The notes under the pieces are model-generated. The model was not told the origin of the DNA. It saw only the letters and a list, made by a program, of their open reading frames with translations, and ran no database searches. Of a stretch of DNA of 64,000 nt, positions 34,056 to 43,305 are shown piece by piece. The translations under genes and the position numbers were made by a program. The stretch comes from Solimonas sp. K1W22B-7. GTDB lineage: Bacteria > Pseudomonadota > Gammaproteobacteria > Nevskiales > Nevskiaceae. Numbering within the stretch: position 1 is the first letter of the stretch; every line of letters starts with the position of its first letter. Location of the stretch: positions 1,860,001 to 1,924,000 of the forward strand of contig NZ_CP031704.1 of the NCBI RefSeq assembly GCF_003428335.1, given 5' to 3'.

Positions 34056-35069
34056 ATGAACATGCTGACCCATTCCGAGTACGGCGCGAGCCTGCGCGTC
34101 GAATCCGGCATCGAGCTGCCGGACCTGCCTTCGGCGCGCATCGCCGTGGACGTGCACACGCCCGACTTCCGCAGCCTGCGTTCGCCGCCGGTGGTGCTGG
34201 TCTGCCTGCCCGGTGGCGGCATGAACCGCCGCTACTACGACCTGATGCCCTCGGACGGCGACAGCAGCTTCAGCTTCGCGCGGCAGATGAGCGCGCGCGG
34301 CTTCATCGTCGTCACCATGGATCACCTCGGCATCGGCGACAGCGACCGTCCCGAGGACGGCTACCTGTTGACCGCCGACTTGCTGGCCCGTGCCAACAGC
34401 CAGGCCACTCATGCCGTGCTGCGCCGCCTGCGCGAAGGCAGCCTGGTGCCGGGCATTCCACGCCTGCCGCATCTGCTGAGCCTGGGTGTCGGCCATTCCA
34501 TGGGCGCGATGATGACCGTCCTGCAGCAGGCGCAGGCGCAGCAGCATGCCGGCATCGTGCTGCTGGGCTTCTCCACCCGCGGCCTGCCGGAATACGTGCC
34601 GGCCGAGGCGCGCGAGCTGGCGGCGGATCCCGCTGCGGCACGTGTCCACCTGCCGCGCCTGGCCAAGAAGATGTTCGTCGAGTCCTACCCGGTGATCCGG
34701 CCCGATCCGCAGTCCAATTCGATCTACGGCGGCGGCAATGCCGACCCGCGCGCGGTCGAGGCGATCAAGGCGGCACGCGGTCCCCTGCTGCCGGTACCGG
34801 CCTTCATGTCGATGCTGCCCGGCAATGTCGCGCCCGAGGCGGCGCAGATCGAGGTGCCGATCTTCCTGGGCCTGGGCGAGCGCGACATGGCCGGCCCCAC
34901 CCACCAGATTCCGGCGGCCTTCCCCAAGTCGCGCGACGTCACCCTGCACATCCTCAAGGAAGCCGGCCACAGCCACTTCCTGTTCCCCTCGCGCGATGGC
35001 CTGTTCGAGCGCCTGGCGCTGTGGATCCGCGCCGTGGTGGAGATCTCGGCGGAGCGCGCCGCGGGCTGA
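34056..35069 (+). CDS. Alpha/beta hydrolase
   Basis: A 337-residue cytoplasmic alpha/beta hydrolase with oxyanion segment LPGGGMNRRYY, nucleophile elbow GHSMGAM (Ser148), likely acid in GLGERDMAGP and the catalytic His in EAGHSHFLFP. There is no signal peptide. It begins 11 bp after the Rieske ferredoxin gene. It could be an esterase or a C-C bond hydrolase; its sequence is not close enough to HsaD by eye to assign that role. Confidence 0.82.
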   Translation: MNMLTHSEYGASLRVESGIELPDLPSARIAVDVHTPDFRSLRSPPVVLVCLPGGGMNRRYYDLMPSDGDSSFSFARQMSARGFIVVTMDHLGIGDSDRPEDGYLLTADLLARANSQATHAVLRRLREGSLVPGIPRLPHLLSLGVGHSMGAMMTVLQQAQAQQHAGIVLLGFSTRGLPEYVPAEARELAADPAAARVHLPRLAKKMFVESYPVIRPDPQSNSIYGGGNADPRAVEAIKAARGPLLPVPAFMSMLPGNVAPEAAQIEVPIFLGLGERDMAGPTHQIPAAFPKSRDVTLHILKEAGHSHFLFPSRDGLFERLALWIRAVVEISAERAAG

Positions 35070-35206
35070 CCCCTCTGGCGGTAAGCCAGACTCACTCAAG
35101 TGGACGGGGTACCGGGCCCGCCACTGGACTAAAGTTCACCCCATCGGCCGCCGTGTCACCGCCGGCGGCCTCAGGCATTGCATAACTGATTGATTTGGAG
35201 ACAAAG

Positions 35207-35524
35207 ATGGCAAAGACGGCACTCAAGGCAGGCGCGCGCTTCAAGAGCACGGTCTGCGACACGCAGGTCATGGTGGTGAAGGCCCCGGCCGGCGAGTTCG
35301 AGCTGAGCTGTGGCGGTGCCGACGTGGTGGGCGCCACCGCCGCGGCCGCGGCCGGCGGCACGCTGGACCCGGCCCTGTCGGGCGGCACCCTGATCGGCAA
35401 GCGCTACGTCAACGCCGACGAATCCCTGGAGCTGCTCTGCACCAAGGGCGGCAAGGGCACGCTGTCGCTCGACGGCACCGCGCTGGAAATCAAGCAGGCC
35501 AAGCAGCTGCCGTCGTCGGACTGA
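35207..35524 (+). CDS. Small conserved-looking protein of unknown function
   Basis: A 105-residue soluble protein I do not recognise. It begins KTALKAGARFKSTVCDTQVM, has two short beta-rich blocks and a Gly/Ala-rich centre (about 42-56), and contains three cysteines (20, 35 and 77) without a metal-motif spacing. The ATG at 35207 has a GGAG site 6 bases upstream, and codon use matches neighbours. It lies between an alpha/beta hydrolase and an acyl-CoA synthetase, so a role in acyl-CoA handling is possible but unproven. Confidence 0.7.
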   Translation: MAKTALKAGARFKSTVCDTQVMVVKAPAGEFELSCGGADVVGATAAAAAGGTLDPALSGGTLIGKRYVNADESLELLCTKGGKGTLSLDGTALEIKQAKQLPSSD

Positions 35525-35537
35525 CAGACCCGCAAGG

Positions 35538-35621
35538 CAGTCCGCAAATAAACGCAAATCAACGCAAATGAAAGTTGTCCTTACGGTCGATTCGCGTTCA
35601 TTCGCGTTTATTTGCGGACTG
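35538..35621. repeat. Long inverted repeat between small ORF and acyl-CoA synthetase
   Basis: CAGTCCGCAAATAAACGC and the matching GCGTTTATTTGCGGACTG bound an 84-bp near-palindrome whose arms continue with further CGCAAAT/ATTCGCG units (about 31 bp of pairing with a few mismatches). AT-rich units of this kind recur between genes in many genomes. It would form a stable hairpin and may attenuate transcription into the synthetase gene. Confidence 0.8.
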
Positions 35622-35650
35622 AATGGCTTTCTGCCTCCGGACCTGAGCCC

Positions 35651-37153
35651 ATGAACATCTCAACCATTCTGGACATGGCCGCCGAAGCCTTCGGCGACCG
35701 CATCGGCGTCGTCTCCGGCGGCCAGCGCTACACCTATGCCGAACTGCGCGAGGCGGCCTGGCGTGCGGCCCGCCGCTTCAAGGCCAGCGGCGTCGCCTAC
35801 GTTGCCCTGCTGGACGTGAACAGTCCCGCCGCGCCGGTGGCGCTGTTCGGTGCCGCCTACGCCGGCATCCCCTACGTGCCGCTCAACTACCGCCTGACCC
35901 CGGCCGAGATCAACAAGCTGCTGGCGCGCGTCGCCCCGGCCGTGCTGATCACCAGCGCAGACCTGGCCGGCAAGATCGAGCCGCGCAGCGACATCCAGGT
36001 GATCGATCGCGAAGCCTTCCTGTCCCTGCCGGAAGGCGGCGACGAGCCGCCGCAGCCGGACGAAGATCCGCGCGCCATCGCCGTGCAGCTGTTCACCAGC
36101 GGTACCACCGGTGAGCCCAAGGCCGCGATCCTGCGCCACGAAAACCTGATGTCGTACATCGTTGGGACCGTGGAATTCGCCGCTGCCGAGGAAGACGACG
36201 CCATCGTCGTCACCGTGCCGCCGTACCACATCGCTGGCATCTCGGCAGCGCTCAGCTCCACCTATGCCTGCCGCCGCATGGTGCAGATGGAGAACTTCGA
36301 GGCCGCCGCCTGGCTCGATGCCTGCCGCGACAACCGTGTCAGCAACGCCTTCCTGGTGCCCACGATGCTGCAGCGCATCGTCGATCACCTGGTGGAGACC
36401 GGTGCGCAGCCGCAGCTGCCGGCGCTGCGCGCGCTGGCCTACGGCGGCGGCAAGATGCCGCTGTCCACCATCGCCAAGGCGATGCAACTGTTCCCCAAGG
36501 TGGATTTCACCAACGCCTACGGCCTGACCGAAACCAGCTCGACGATCGCCGTGCTGGGCCCGGACGACCACCGTGCCGCCGCCGCCAGCAGCGACCCTGC
36601 CGTGCAGCGCCGCCTGGCCTCGGTGGGCAAGCCCGGCGCCGTGGAGATCGAAATCCGCGACGAGTCCGGCAAGGTGCTGGGCGCCGAGGAAGCGGGCCTG
36701 GTGTTCGTGCGCGGTCCGCAGGTTTCGGGTGAGTACCTGTCCCTGGGCAGCCAGCTCGACGCCGACGGCTGGTTCCCGACCAAGGATCGCGGCTACCTCG
36801 ACGCCGAGGGTTACCTGTTCCTCGACGGCCGTGCCGACGACGTCATCGTGCGCGGCGGCGAGAACATCTCCCCGGGCGAGATCGAGGACGTGCTGCTGGG
36901 CCACCCCGCCGTGGCCGACGTCGCCGTCGTCGCCATGCCCGACGAGCAGTGGGGCGAGGGTGTCGCCGCCGCCGTCGTGCTCAAGGCCGGCGCCAGCGCC
37001 AGCATCGCCGAGCTGCAGGACCTGGTGCGTGACAAGCTGCGCTCCTCGCGGGTGCCGCAGGCCATCGTGTTCAAGGATGCGCTGCCCTACAACGAGCTGG
37101 GCAAGGTCCTGCGTCGCGTCATCCGCCAGGAATTCGTGCAACAGGCTGCCTGA
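35651..37153 (+). CDS. Acyl-CoA synthetase (AMP-binding, class I adenylate-forming)
   Basis: A 500-residue FadD-type ligase activating a carboxylic acid to its CoA thioester via an acyl-AMP. Visible motifs are the P-loop TSGTTGEPKAA (about 154-164), YGLTETSS, the hinge GRADDVIVRGGENISPGEIE and the C-terminal catalytic Lys in NELGKVLRR. Steroid and propionate side-chain acids are candidate substrates given the DUF35/thiolase genes upstream. The ATG at 35651 gives the normal start for this family. An SRPBCC gene follows after 10 bp. Confidence 0.88.
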   Translation: MNISTILDMAAEAFGDRIGVVSGGQRYTYAELREAAWRAARRFKASGVAYVALLDVNSPAAPVALFGAAYAGIPYVPLNYRLTPAEINKLLARVAPAVLITSADLAGKIEPRSDIQVIDREAFLSLPEGGDEPPQPDEDPRAIAVQLFTSGTTGEPKAAILRHENLMSYIVGTVEFAAAEEDDAIVVTVPPYHIAGISAALSSTYACRRMVQMENFEAAAWLDACRDNRVSNAFLVPTMLQRIVDHLVETGAQPQLPALRALAYGGGKMPLSTIAKAMQLFPKVDFTNAYGLTETSSTIAVLGPDDHRAAAASSDPAVQRRLASVGKPGAVEIEIRDESGKVLGAEEAGLVFVRGPQVSGEYLSLGSQLDADGWFPTKDRGYLDAEGYLFLDGRADDVIVRGGENISPGEIEDVLLGHPAVADVAVVAMPDEQWGEGVAAAVVLKAGASASIAELQDLVRDKLRSSRVPQAIVFKDALPYNELGKVLRRVIRQEFVQQAA

Positions 37154-37163
37154 GGTTTATTAC

Positions 37164-37619
37164 ATGCCCTTCGTCATCGAAAAGACCCTCGAGATTGCCG
37201 CCCCTGCCGAAGTGGTGTGGGAAGTGATCACCGACATCGCGCGCTACCCGGAATGGAATCCCTTCCAGGTCGAGATGCAGACCTCCTTCAAACCCGGCGA
37301 TCCCATCGACATGCGGGTCAAGCTGATGGCCAGGCCGCAGGCTCAGCGCGAATGGGTCACCGAGTTCGTGCCCGGCAAGCGCTTCGCCTACCAGATGAAG
37401 GCGGTGCCGCTGAACACGCTGTCGAGCCAGCGCTCGCACGACGTCGAGGCCATCGGCCCCGGCCGCACGCGCTACCGCTCCTACTTCCACCTCAAGGGCT
37501 GGCTGCACCCGGTGGTGGTGGGTCTGCTGGGGTCGAAGCTGCAGACCGGTTTCGCCGGCATGACCGCCGGCATCCAGCAGCGCTCCGAGGAGCTCGCGCG
37601 CCAGCGCAAGGCCGCCTGA
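37164..37619 (+). CDS. SRPBCC (START-like) domain protein
   Basis: A 151-residue single SRPBCC domain: the N-terminal strand FVIEKTLEIAAPAEVVWEVI, the DIARYPEWNPF helix, and a long C-terminal helix ending QQRSEELARQR. The fold forms a deep hydrophobic ligand pocket; members include polyketide cyclases and lipid-transfer proteins. It is cotranscribed with the acyl-CoA synthetase. The ligand is unknown, though a steroid-like molecule would fit the neighbourhood. Confidence 0.82.
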   Translation: MPFVIEKTLEIAAPAEVVWEVITDIARYPEWNPFQVEMQTSFKPGDPIDMRVKLMARPQAQREWVTEFVPGKRFAYQMKAVPLNTLSSQRSHDVEAIGPGRTRYRSYFHLKGWLHPVVVGLLGSKLQTGFAGMTAGIQQRSEELARQRKAA

Positions 37620-37655
37620 TAGCGCGGCATCGCCGCGTCTGCTGTACTGCGCGCC

Positions 37656-39107
37656 ATGTCCGAGCGCGAGAACGCCGTAGCACTGGTTTACGCCGAACGC
37701 CTGCTGGCCCAGTTGGGTCAGCAGGCTTCGAGCCCGCTCGCCCTGGCTGAGACGCATCCCGCCCTGCGCTGGTCGCGCAGCGGCCTGATGGCGCTGACCG
37801 GCGAGCCCGATACCCCCACCATGTTTCCCGCGCCGCTGGCGGCCTGCGCCGACGCCGCCCTGGCCGCGCTGGCAAGCCTGGCGCCGGCCGGCGCGCTGGA
37901 TGGCATCGACGCCGCGCAACTGCTGGCCGAACGCGCTGCCATTGCCGGCCATGTACGTGCCGGCGCCATCTCTCCCGGAGGCGCCTGCCGCTTGCTGCAG
38001 GCTGCCGATGGCTGGATTGCGCTGAACCTTGCGCGTGACGATGACTGGGAATTGCTGCCGGCCTGGCTGGAGGCGGAAGTCTCGGCGGACTGGGACTCGG
38101 TCGCGAGCGCGGTGAAAGCACGCGAGGTTGCACCGCTGATCGAGCAGGGCCACCTATTGGGTTTAGCTCTCGCAAATGTGAACCCCTCTCCCGCTTGCGG
38201 GAGAGGGGCAGGCGAGGGGATGGATCCCCGAGGTAGGGCAATGCATGGAGCAATTGCCGAGGAGAGGGGTTCTGTAAATGATGGTTGGATGACCATAGCC
38301 CAGCTTTACAGAAACCCTCTCTCCCCACCTCTCTCCCGCAAGCGGGAGAGAGGAGCAAAAGAAGCCCCGCGCGTCCTCGATCTCTCCTCCCTCTGGGCCG
38401 GCCCGCTCTGCGGGCACCTGCTGCACAAGCTCGGCGCCGACGTGGTCAAGCTGGAAAGCACGCAACGTCCCGACGGCGCCCGCAATGGCCCACTGGATTT
38501 CTTCAATCTGCTCAATGCCGGCAAGCGCAGTGTCGCGCTCGACCTGCGCAGCGAAGAGGGCCGCGCGCAACTGCGCGCGCTGATCGCCGCCGCCGACATC
38601 GTCATCGAAGCTTCGCGTCCGCGTGCCCTGCGGCAGATGGGCTTCGACGCCGAAGCGCTGGCGCGCGAGCATGGCCTGACCTGGATCAGCCTCAGCGGCC
38701 ATGGCCGCGGCGAACCGCAGGAGCAGTGGATCGCCTACGGCGACGATGCCGCCGTGGCCGCCGGGCTCACGGCGATCCTGCATCGTGCGACCGGGCAGCA
38801 GCTGATCGTCGGCGACGCGATCGCCGATCCCCTGACCGGCCTGCATGCGGCCCTGGCCGCCTGGAGCGGCTGGCTGCAAGGCGGCGGCCGGCTGGTGTCG
38901 CTGGCACTGCGCGAGGTCGTGCAGCACTGCCTGGAATTCGACCTGCCGAACGACGCAGCCTTGCGCGAGCGCCAGCGCGCCTGGACGGCGCTGGCCGATC
39001 GTGACGGCGGTGCCCGTGCTCCGGTCGCGCGCAAGGCTTCCGGCACGGCGCCGGCTCTGGGCGCGCACACCGACGAAGTGCTGGCCGAATGGACACACCC
39101 GTGCTGA
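37656..39107 (+). CDS. CoA-transferase family III (CaiB/BaiF) protein with an in-frame repeat insertion
   Basis: A 483-residue protein. Residues 1-173 form an N-terminal part, and the CaiB core starts near 237 (PRVLDLSSLWAGPLC, LGADVVKLES, LNAGKRSVALDL). The stretch in between, about 174-236, is encoded by a composite palindromic repeat (38182-38354) that also occurs between genes at 24505. It reads NPSPACGRGAGEG at the start and LSPPLSRKRERG at the end, typical of translated repeats. The frame stays open across it, and the insertion falls between domains, so the enzyme may still work. It would move CoA between carboxylic acids. It overlaps the next gene by 19 bp. Confidence 0.8.
   Translation: MSERENAVALVYAERLLAQLGQQASSPLALAETHPALRWSRSGLMALTGEPDTPTMFPAPLAACADAALAALASLAPAGALDGIDAAQLLAERAAIAGHVRAGAISPGGACRLLQAADGWIALNLARDDDWELLPAWLEAEVSADWDSVASAVKAREVAPLIEQGHLLGLALANVNPSPACGRGAGEGMDPRGRAMHGAIAEERGSVNDGWMTIAQLYRNPLSPPLSRKRERGAKEAPRVLDLSSLWAGPLCGHLLHKLGADVVKLESTQRPDGARNGPLDFFNLLNAGKRSVALDLRSEEGRAQLRALIAAADIVIEASRPRALRQMGFDAEALAREHGLTWISLSGHGRGEPQEQWIAYGDDAAVAAGLTAILHRATGQQLIVGDAIADPLTGLHAALAAWSGWLQGGGRLVSLALREVVQHCLEFDLPNDAALRERQRAWTALADRDGGARAPVARKASGTAPALGAHTDEVLAEWTHPC
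38182..38354. repeat. Composite palindromic repeat element inside the CoA-transferase gene
   Basis: Outer modules CCCCTCTCCCGCTTGCGGG and CTCTCCCGCAAGCGGGAGAG flank inner arms GAGAGGGGTTCTGTAAAT and TTTACAGAAACCCTCTC. The layout and inner arms match the intergenic element at 24505-24639, with a longer left spacer. There are no stops in the CoA-transferase frame. Confidence 0.8.
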
Positions 39108-40501
39108 TCCGCCGCGCCGAAATCGCCGCCTGGCGCGTCGACGTGCGCATCGCCGACGGACGCATCCTGGAAATCTCCGAAGGCCTGCCGGCCGAGCCGG
39201 GCGAGCAGGTGTTCGACGCCGACGGCGGCGCCCTGCTGCCGGGCCTCAACGATCATCACCTGCACCTGTACGCGCTGGCCGCGGCCCGCGCTTCCGTGCA
39301 GTGCGGGCCGCCCGCGGTTGCCGATGCTGCCGCGCTGGTCGCCGCGCTGCGTGCCGCGGATGCGGCCTTGCCCGCGGGCGACTGGCTGCGCGGCATCGGC
39401 TACCACGAGTCCGTCGCCGGTGATATCGGTCGCCAGTGGCTCGACGAAGTGCTGCCCTCGCGTCCCGCGCGCCTGCAGCATCGCAGCGGCCGCCTGTGGC
39501 TGCTCAACTCTGCGGCGCTGGCCCAGGTGGAGCAGTCGCGCGACGATCCGCTGGAACGTCGCGGTGATCTTGCGACGGGTCGGCTCTACGACGCCGACAC
39601 CTGGTTGCGCTCGCGCATCGGCGGCCGCCGCCCGGCGCTGGGGCCGCTCAGCCGCTGGCTCGCCAGCCGCGGCCTCAGCGGCCTCTGCGACACCAGTCAC
39701 GACAACGACGCCGCCAGCTGGGAGGCTTTCGCCGAAGCGCGGCGCAGCGGCGAACTGCTGCAATCGCTGCGCGTGATGGGCAACGCCGGGCTCGACACGA
39801 TGACGCCACGCGCAGGCTTGCAGCGCGGCCAGCGCAAGTTCCACCTGCACGATCACGCGCTGCCGGATTTCGACGCGCTCTGCGCCGGCATCCGCGCGGC
39901 GCATGCGGCGGACCGCGGCGTTGCCTTCCACTGCGTCAGCCGCGTCGACCTGGCCTTCGCGCTGGCGGCGTTGCGGGAGTCCGGTGTGAACGAAGGTGAT
40001 CGCATCGAGCACGCCTCGGTCTGTCCGCCGGAGTTGCTGGATCAGGTTGGCGAACTGGGGCTGGCGGTGGTGACGCAGCCGGGTTTCGTCTACAGCCGGG
40101 GCGATGTCTATCTGCGCGACGTCGAGGAGTCCGACCGCCCCTGGCTGTACCGCCTGCGCGGTTTTCTCGATCGCGGCATCCGCCTGGCCGGCAGCTCCGA
40201 TGCACCCTACGGCGATGCCGATCCCTGGCTCGCGATGGACGCCGCCGTGCGCCGCCGCAGCGCTGCGGGGCAGCCGGTCGCGGGCATGGAGGCACTGACG
40301 CCGGAGCAGGCACTGGCACTGTTCACCACGCCGCTGGAGGCGCCGGGCAGTGCGTTGCCGGTGCTGGAGCATGGGGCGGTAGCGAATCTGTGCCTGCTGA
40401 CACAGCCCTGGAGCAAGGCGCGCCTTGCGCTGGCAGAGGTGCAGGTAAGAGCGTGCTGGAGAGAAGGGCGATTGATCCACGCCGGCCCTGCGCAGCCATA
40501 G
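39089..40501 (+). CDS. Amidohydrolase family 3 (YtcJ-like) metal-dependent hydrolase
   Basis: A 470-residue amidohydrolase. The metal motif HHLHLYA (about residues 53-59) follows LLPGLND; further ligands are expected in FHCVSRVDL, RIEHASVCPP and the terminal acid block SSDAPYGDADPW. The C-terminal composite domain (MEALTPEQALALFT, HGAVANLCLL) completes the family pattern. It starts 19 bp inside the CoA-transferase gene, so the two are cotranslated. The physiological substrate cannot be predicted; amide, ester or deaminase-type chemistry is possible. Confidence 0.84.
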   Translation: MDTPVLIRRAEIAAWRVDVRIADGRILEISEGLPAEPGEQVFDADGGALLPGLNDHHLHLYALAAARASVQCGPPAVADAAALVAALRAADAALPAGDWLRGIGYHESVAGDIGRQWLDEVLPSRPARLQHRSGRLWLLNSAALAQVEQSRDDPLERRGDLATGRLYDADTWLRSRIGGRRPALGPLSRWLASRGLSGLCDTSHDNDAASWEAFAEARRSGELLQSLRVMGNAGLDTMTPRAGLQRGQRKFHLHDHALPDFDALCAGIRAAHAADRGVAFHCVSRVDLAFALAALRESGVNEGDRIEHASVCPPELLDQVGELGLAVVTQPGFVYSRGDVYLRDVEESDRPWLYRLRGFLDRGIRLAGSSDAPYGDADPWLAMDAAVRRRSAAGQPVAGMEALTPEQALALFTTPLEAPGSALPVLEHGAVANLCLLTQPWSKARLALAEVQVRACWREGRLIHAGPAQP

Positions 40502-40513
40502 CGCCTGTAGCCT

Positions 40514-40580
40514 GTAGGGTGCGCATCGCGCACCATTTGTCCCGGCCAGGCCTGTCCCGCGTGCGCAATGCGCACCCTAC
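40514..40580. repeat. Palindromic intergenic repeat (GTAGGGTGCGC family)
   Basis: GTAGGGTGCGCATCGCGCAC and its inverted partner GTGCGCAATGCGCACCCTAC form a 67-bp imperfect palindrome after the amidohydrolase gene. This family is common in proteobacterial intergenic regions. Confidence 0.75.
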
Positions 40581-40609
40581 CTGCTGATCTCGCGCGGACC
40601 TGGCGCTCG

Positions 40610-40713
40610 GTAGGAGGCAGCTTGCTGCCGACCCGGTTGTCAGGCCAGGTGTCTCCCGCTTGAACGAGAGTCTGTCGACCTCTCCACCGGGTCGCGAGCA
40701 AGCTCGCTCCTAC
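40610..40713. repeat. Palindromic intergenic repeat (GTAGGAGSMAGC family)
   Basis: GTAGGAGGCAGCTTGCTGCC..ACCCGGT on the left pairs with ACCGGGTCGCGAGCAAGCTCGCTCCTAC on the right around a 46-base centre. With 40514-40580 it fills the 245-bp gap between the amidohydrolase and pirin genes, which holds no gene. Confidence 0.7.
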
Positions 40714-40746
40714 ACTGGCTGCAGCATCGTGAATGGCAGCGGCAGC

Positions 40747-41670
40747 TCAGGTGCCGACCGGTTCTGCCCACGGAGGTAGAGGCGCCACCAGCCGCGCCCC
40801 GTCATACCCCACCACCTTGCCGAAATACTCCGCCTCCGCATTCCAGTCGCGACAGGCCTGCGTCAACTCTTCCTTGGTCCGCCCGACGAAGTTCCACCAC
40901 AGCATCGGTGCTTCATGCATCGGCTCGCCGCCGATCAGCAGCATCACCGCCGCTGCGTCGCAGCGCAGGCGCAGGCGGTCGCGGCCCTGGCCCAGGTAGA
41001 GCAGGGTGCCGGGGAGCATCGTCTCCTCTTCCACCGTGACGCTGCCCTGCAACACCAGCGCGGCGTACTCGAAGCCCGGGTCCAGCGGGAACTGCGTCTG
41101 CGCGGCGTCGCTGCTGCGCAGTTCCATCCCCACCAGCGGCGTGTGGATTTCGGCGGGCGAGCGCTCGCCCAGCGCGGTGCCGGCCAGCACGGTGACGGCG
41201 AAGCCCTCGTGGCGCGCCTGCGGCAACTGCGGGTGATGCGCGAAGGCCGGGTTGCCGTGGCGGCGTGACTCGGGCAGGGCGATCCAGAACTGCGCGCCGT
41301 GCATGCCGGCGGGTCGTGGTACCGGGGATTCCTCGGAATGGGAGATGCCGCGTCCGGAGGTCATCAGGTTGAGTTGTCCGGGCCTGATCGGGCAGAGGCT
41401 GCCGAGGCTGTCGCGGTGCAGGATTTCGCCCTCCAGCAGCCAGGTCACGGTCTGCAGGCCGATATGCGGATGCGGCCCCACGCGCATGCCGCGGCCGCTG
41501 GACACGTCGGCGGGCCCGAAATGGTCGAGGAAGCACCAGGCCCCGACCAGGCGGCGCTGGCGCGTCGGCAGGGCGCGGGCGATGCGCATGCCCTCGCCCA
41601 GGGTTGCGGTGGAAGCTTCGATCCGCTGATGCTGCGGACCGCCGGTGTCGGAGGGGGCTGTCAGGCTCAT
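40747..41670 (-). CDS. Pirin family protein
   Basis: A 307-residue bicupin of the pirin family. The metal site pattern HPHIGLQTVTWLLEGEILH in the N-terminal cupin and GRGISHSEESP supply the expected His/Glu ligands. Bacterial pirins act as quercetinase-like dioxygenases or regulators; which applies here is not visible. The ATG at 41670 matches the usual start; a longer form from 41706 is possible, and neither has a good ribosome site. It is divergent from the DUF1329 gene at 41918. Confidence 0.85.
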   Translation of the reverse strand: MSLTAPSDTGGPQHQRIEASTATLGEGMRIARALPTRQRRLVGAWCFLDHFGPADVSSGRGMRVGPHPHIGLQTVTWLLEGEILHRDSLGSLCPIRPGQLNLMTSGRGISHSEESPVPRPAGMHGAQFWIALPESRRHGNPAFAHHPQLPQARHEGFAVTVLAGTALGERSPAEIHTPLVGMELRSSDAAQTQFPLDPGFEYAALVLQGSVTVEEETMLPGTLLYLGQGRDRLRLRCDAAAVMLLIGGEPMHEAPMLWWNFVGRTKEELTQACRDWNAEAEYFGKVVGYDGARLVAPLPPWAEPVGT

Positions 41671-41917
41671 GGGCGGCAGGCTCGCGCAGTCATGGATGGG
41701 ATGCAAGCGGGAACGTCGTGCTGTCGGTCGTGGTCGGATACCCCGCGGCCCACAGTTTATGTTGCAGTGCGGGAGTAGTCAGTTTGGACGAAGCAGGAAA
41801 AGGGAGCCGCAATAACATGGCACGGCGGTTCGAACCAAGGTTCGTGGCTATCCGCACCGGGCTGGCACAGACTAGAAGGGGATGACACATTCCCCATGCT
41901 AATGAGGAGTTAACTGG

Positions 41918-43291
41918 ATGAAATTCAAACCCGTACTGGCGTCGTTCCTGCTGGCCAGCATGGCCGGCCTGGCGGCCCAGAGCGCGTCCGCCAAGGTTTC
42001 GGCGCAGAAAGCGGCCGAACTCGATGGCCCCAAGCTGACCTGCATGGGCGCCGAGAAGGCCGGCAACAAGGAGGGCACCATTCCCGAGTACTCGGGCAAG
42101 TACGTGGGCACCTGGCCGGGCCAGACCAAGCCCTTCGGCTACGAGCCGGGCCCGTACAAGGACGAGAAGCCGCTCTTCACGATCACGGCGCAGAACTACA
42201 CCAAGTACGCCGACAAGCTGACCGAGGGCCAGAAGGCCCTGTTCAAGAAGTATCCGCAGTCCTACAAGATGAACGTCTACCCGAGCCACCGCGAGTTCGG
42301 GTTCAAGCCCTGGGTCTGCGACACCACCAAGAAGAACGCCGTCACCGCCGAAGTGGTGAACGACGGTCTGGGCACCACCGGCATCAGCGGCGCGATTCCG
42401 TTCCCGTTCCCGACCAGCGGTTCCGAGGCGGTCTGGAACATCATCAACCCGCATCGCGCCTACACCGAGCAGGCGGTCTGCGACATCGCCGACGTCTACG
42501 CCAACGGCAGCATTGCCTGGGGCCGCAACAAGTTCATGACGATGAACCCGGGCAACAACCCGAACAAGCGCGGCTCGTACACCGACAAGATCAACGCCTA
42601 CTTCTACACCGGCTATCTGCTGCCGGAGCGCGACAAGGGCTTCGTCGCCGTCGGTTACCAGCCGAACAACTTCAGCAACGACGCCACGCAGTCCTGGCAG
42701 TACCAGCCCGGCATCCGCCGCGTGCGCCAGGCGCCGGAAGTCTGCTGCGACTACCCGGTTCCGCCCGCGGGCCTGCGCACCGTCGACGACGACTACGTCT
42801 TCAACGGCTCGCCGGAGCGCTACACCTGGAAGCTGGTGGGCAAGAAGGAAATCTACGTTCCGTACCACAACTTCAAGATCAACGACCCGGCCCTGAAGTA
42901 TTCGGACATCATCAAGCCGAACACCGTCAACCCCGACTACATGCGCTATGAGCTGCACCGCGTCTGGGTGGTCGAGGGCTCGCTGAAGTCCGGCATGCGT
43001 CACATCTACTCCAAGCGCACCCTGTACGCCGACGAGGACTCCTGGATCGCGCTGTGGGCGGACAATCAGGACGGTCGCGGCCAGCTGTGGCGCGTCGCCA
43101 CGGTTGCCTACTTCTACTCGCAGGAATCCGCCACCTGGCACCGCGGCGCGTCGATCTATCACGATCTGACCTCCGGCGCCTACGAGGCCGGCTACCTGAC
43201 CAACGAGCGCGGCAAGGACTGGTGGCGCGTCAACGTGCCGCTGACCCCGGCCATGTTCACGCCGGAAGCGGCGGCCCGCGGCGGCCACTGA
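41918..43291 (+). CDS. DUF1329 family protein
   Basis: A 457-residue exported protein with a signal peptide ending ASA-K (about residue 25). It has the family blocks AGNKEGTIP, YEPGPYKDEKP, SPERYTWKL, YELHRVWVVE and ADEDSW. A TGAGGAG site precedes the ATG. It is very similar along its whole length to the paralogue at 21255. It is followed by a terminator and then an SDR gene. The function is presumed to be periplasmic handling of a hydrophobic compound, from the LolB-like fold of the family. Confidence 0.9.
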   Translation: MKFKPVLASFLLASMAGLAAQSASAKVSAQKAAELDGPKLTCMGAEKAGNKEGTIPEYSGKYVGTWPGQTKPFGYEPGPYKDEKPLFTITAQNYTKYADKLTEGQKALFKKYPQSYKMNVYPSHREFGFKPWVCDTTKKNAVTAEVVNDGLGTTGISGAIPFPFPTSGSEAVWNIINPHRAYTEQAVCDIADVYANGSIAWGRNKFMTMNPGNNPNKRGSYTDKINAYFYTGYLLPERDKGFVAVGYQPNNFSNDATQSWQYQPGIRRVRQAPEVCCDYPVPPAGLRTVDDDYVFNGSPERYTWKLVGKKEIYVPYHNFKINDPALKYSDIIKPNTVNPDYMRYELHRVWVVEGSLKSGMRHIYSKRTLYADEDSWIALWADNQDGRGQLWRVATVAYFYSQESATWHRGASIYHDLTSGAYEAGYLTNERGKDWWRVNVPLTPAMFTPEAAARGGH

Positions 43292-43305
43292 CGTCTCAAA
43301 TCTTC

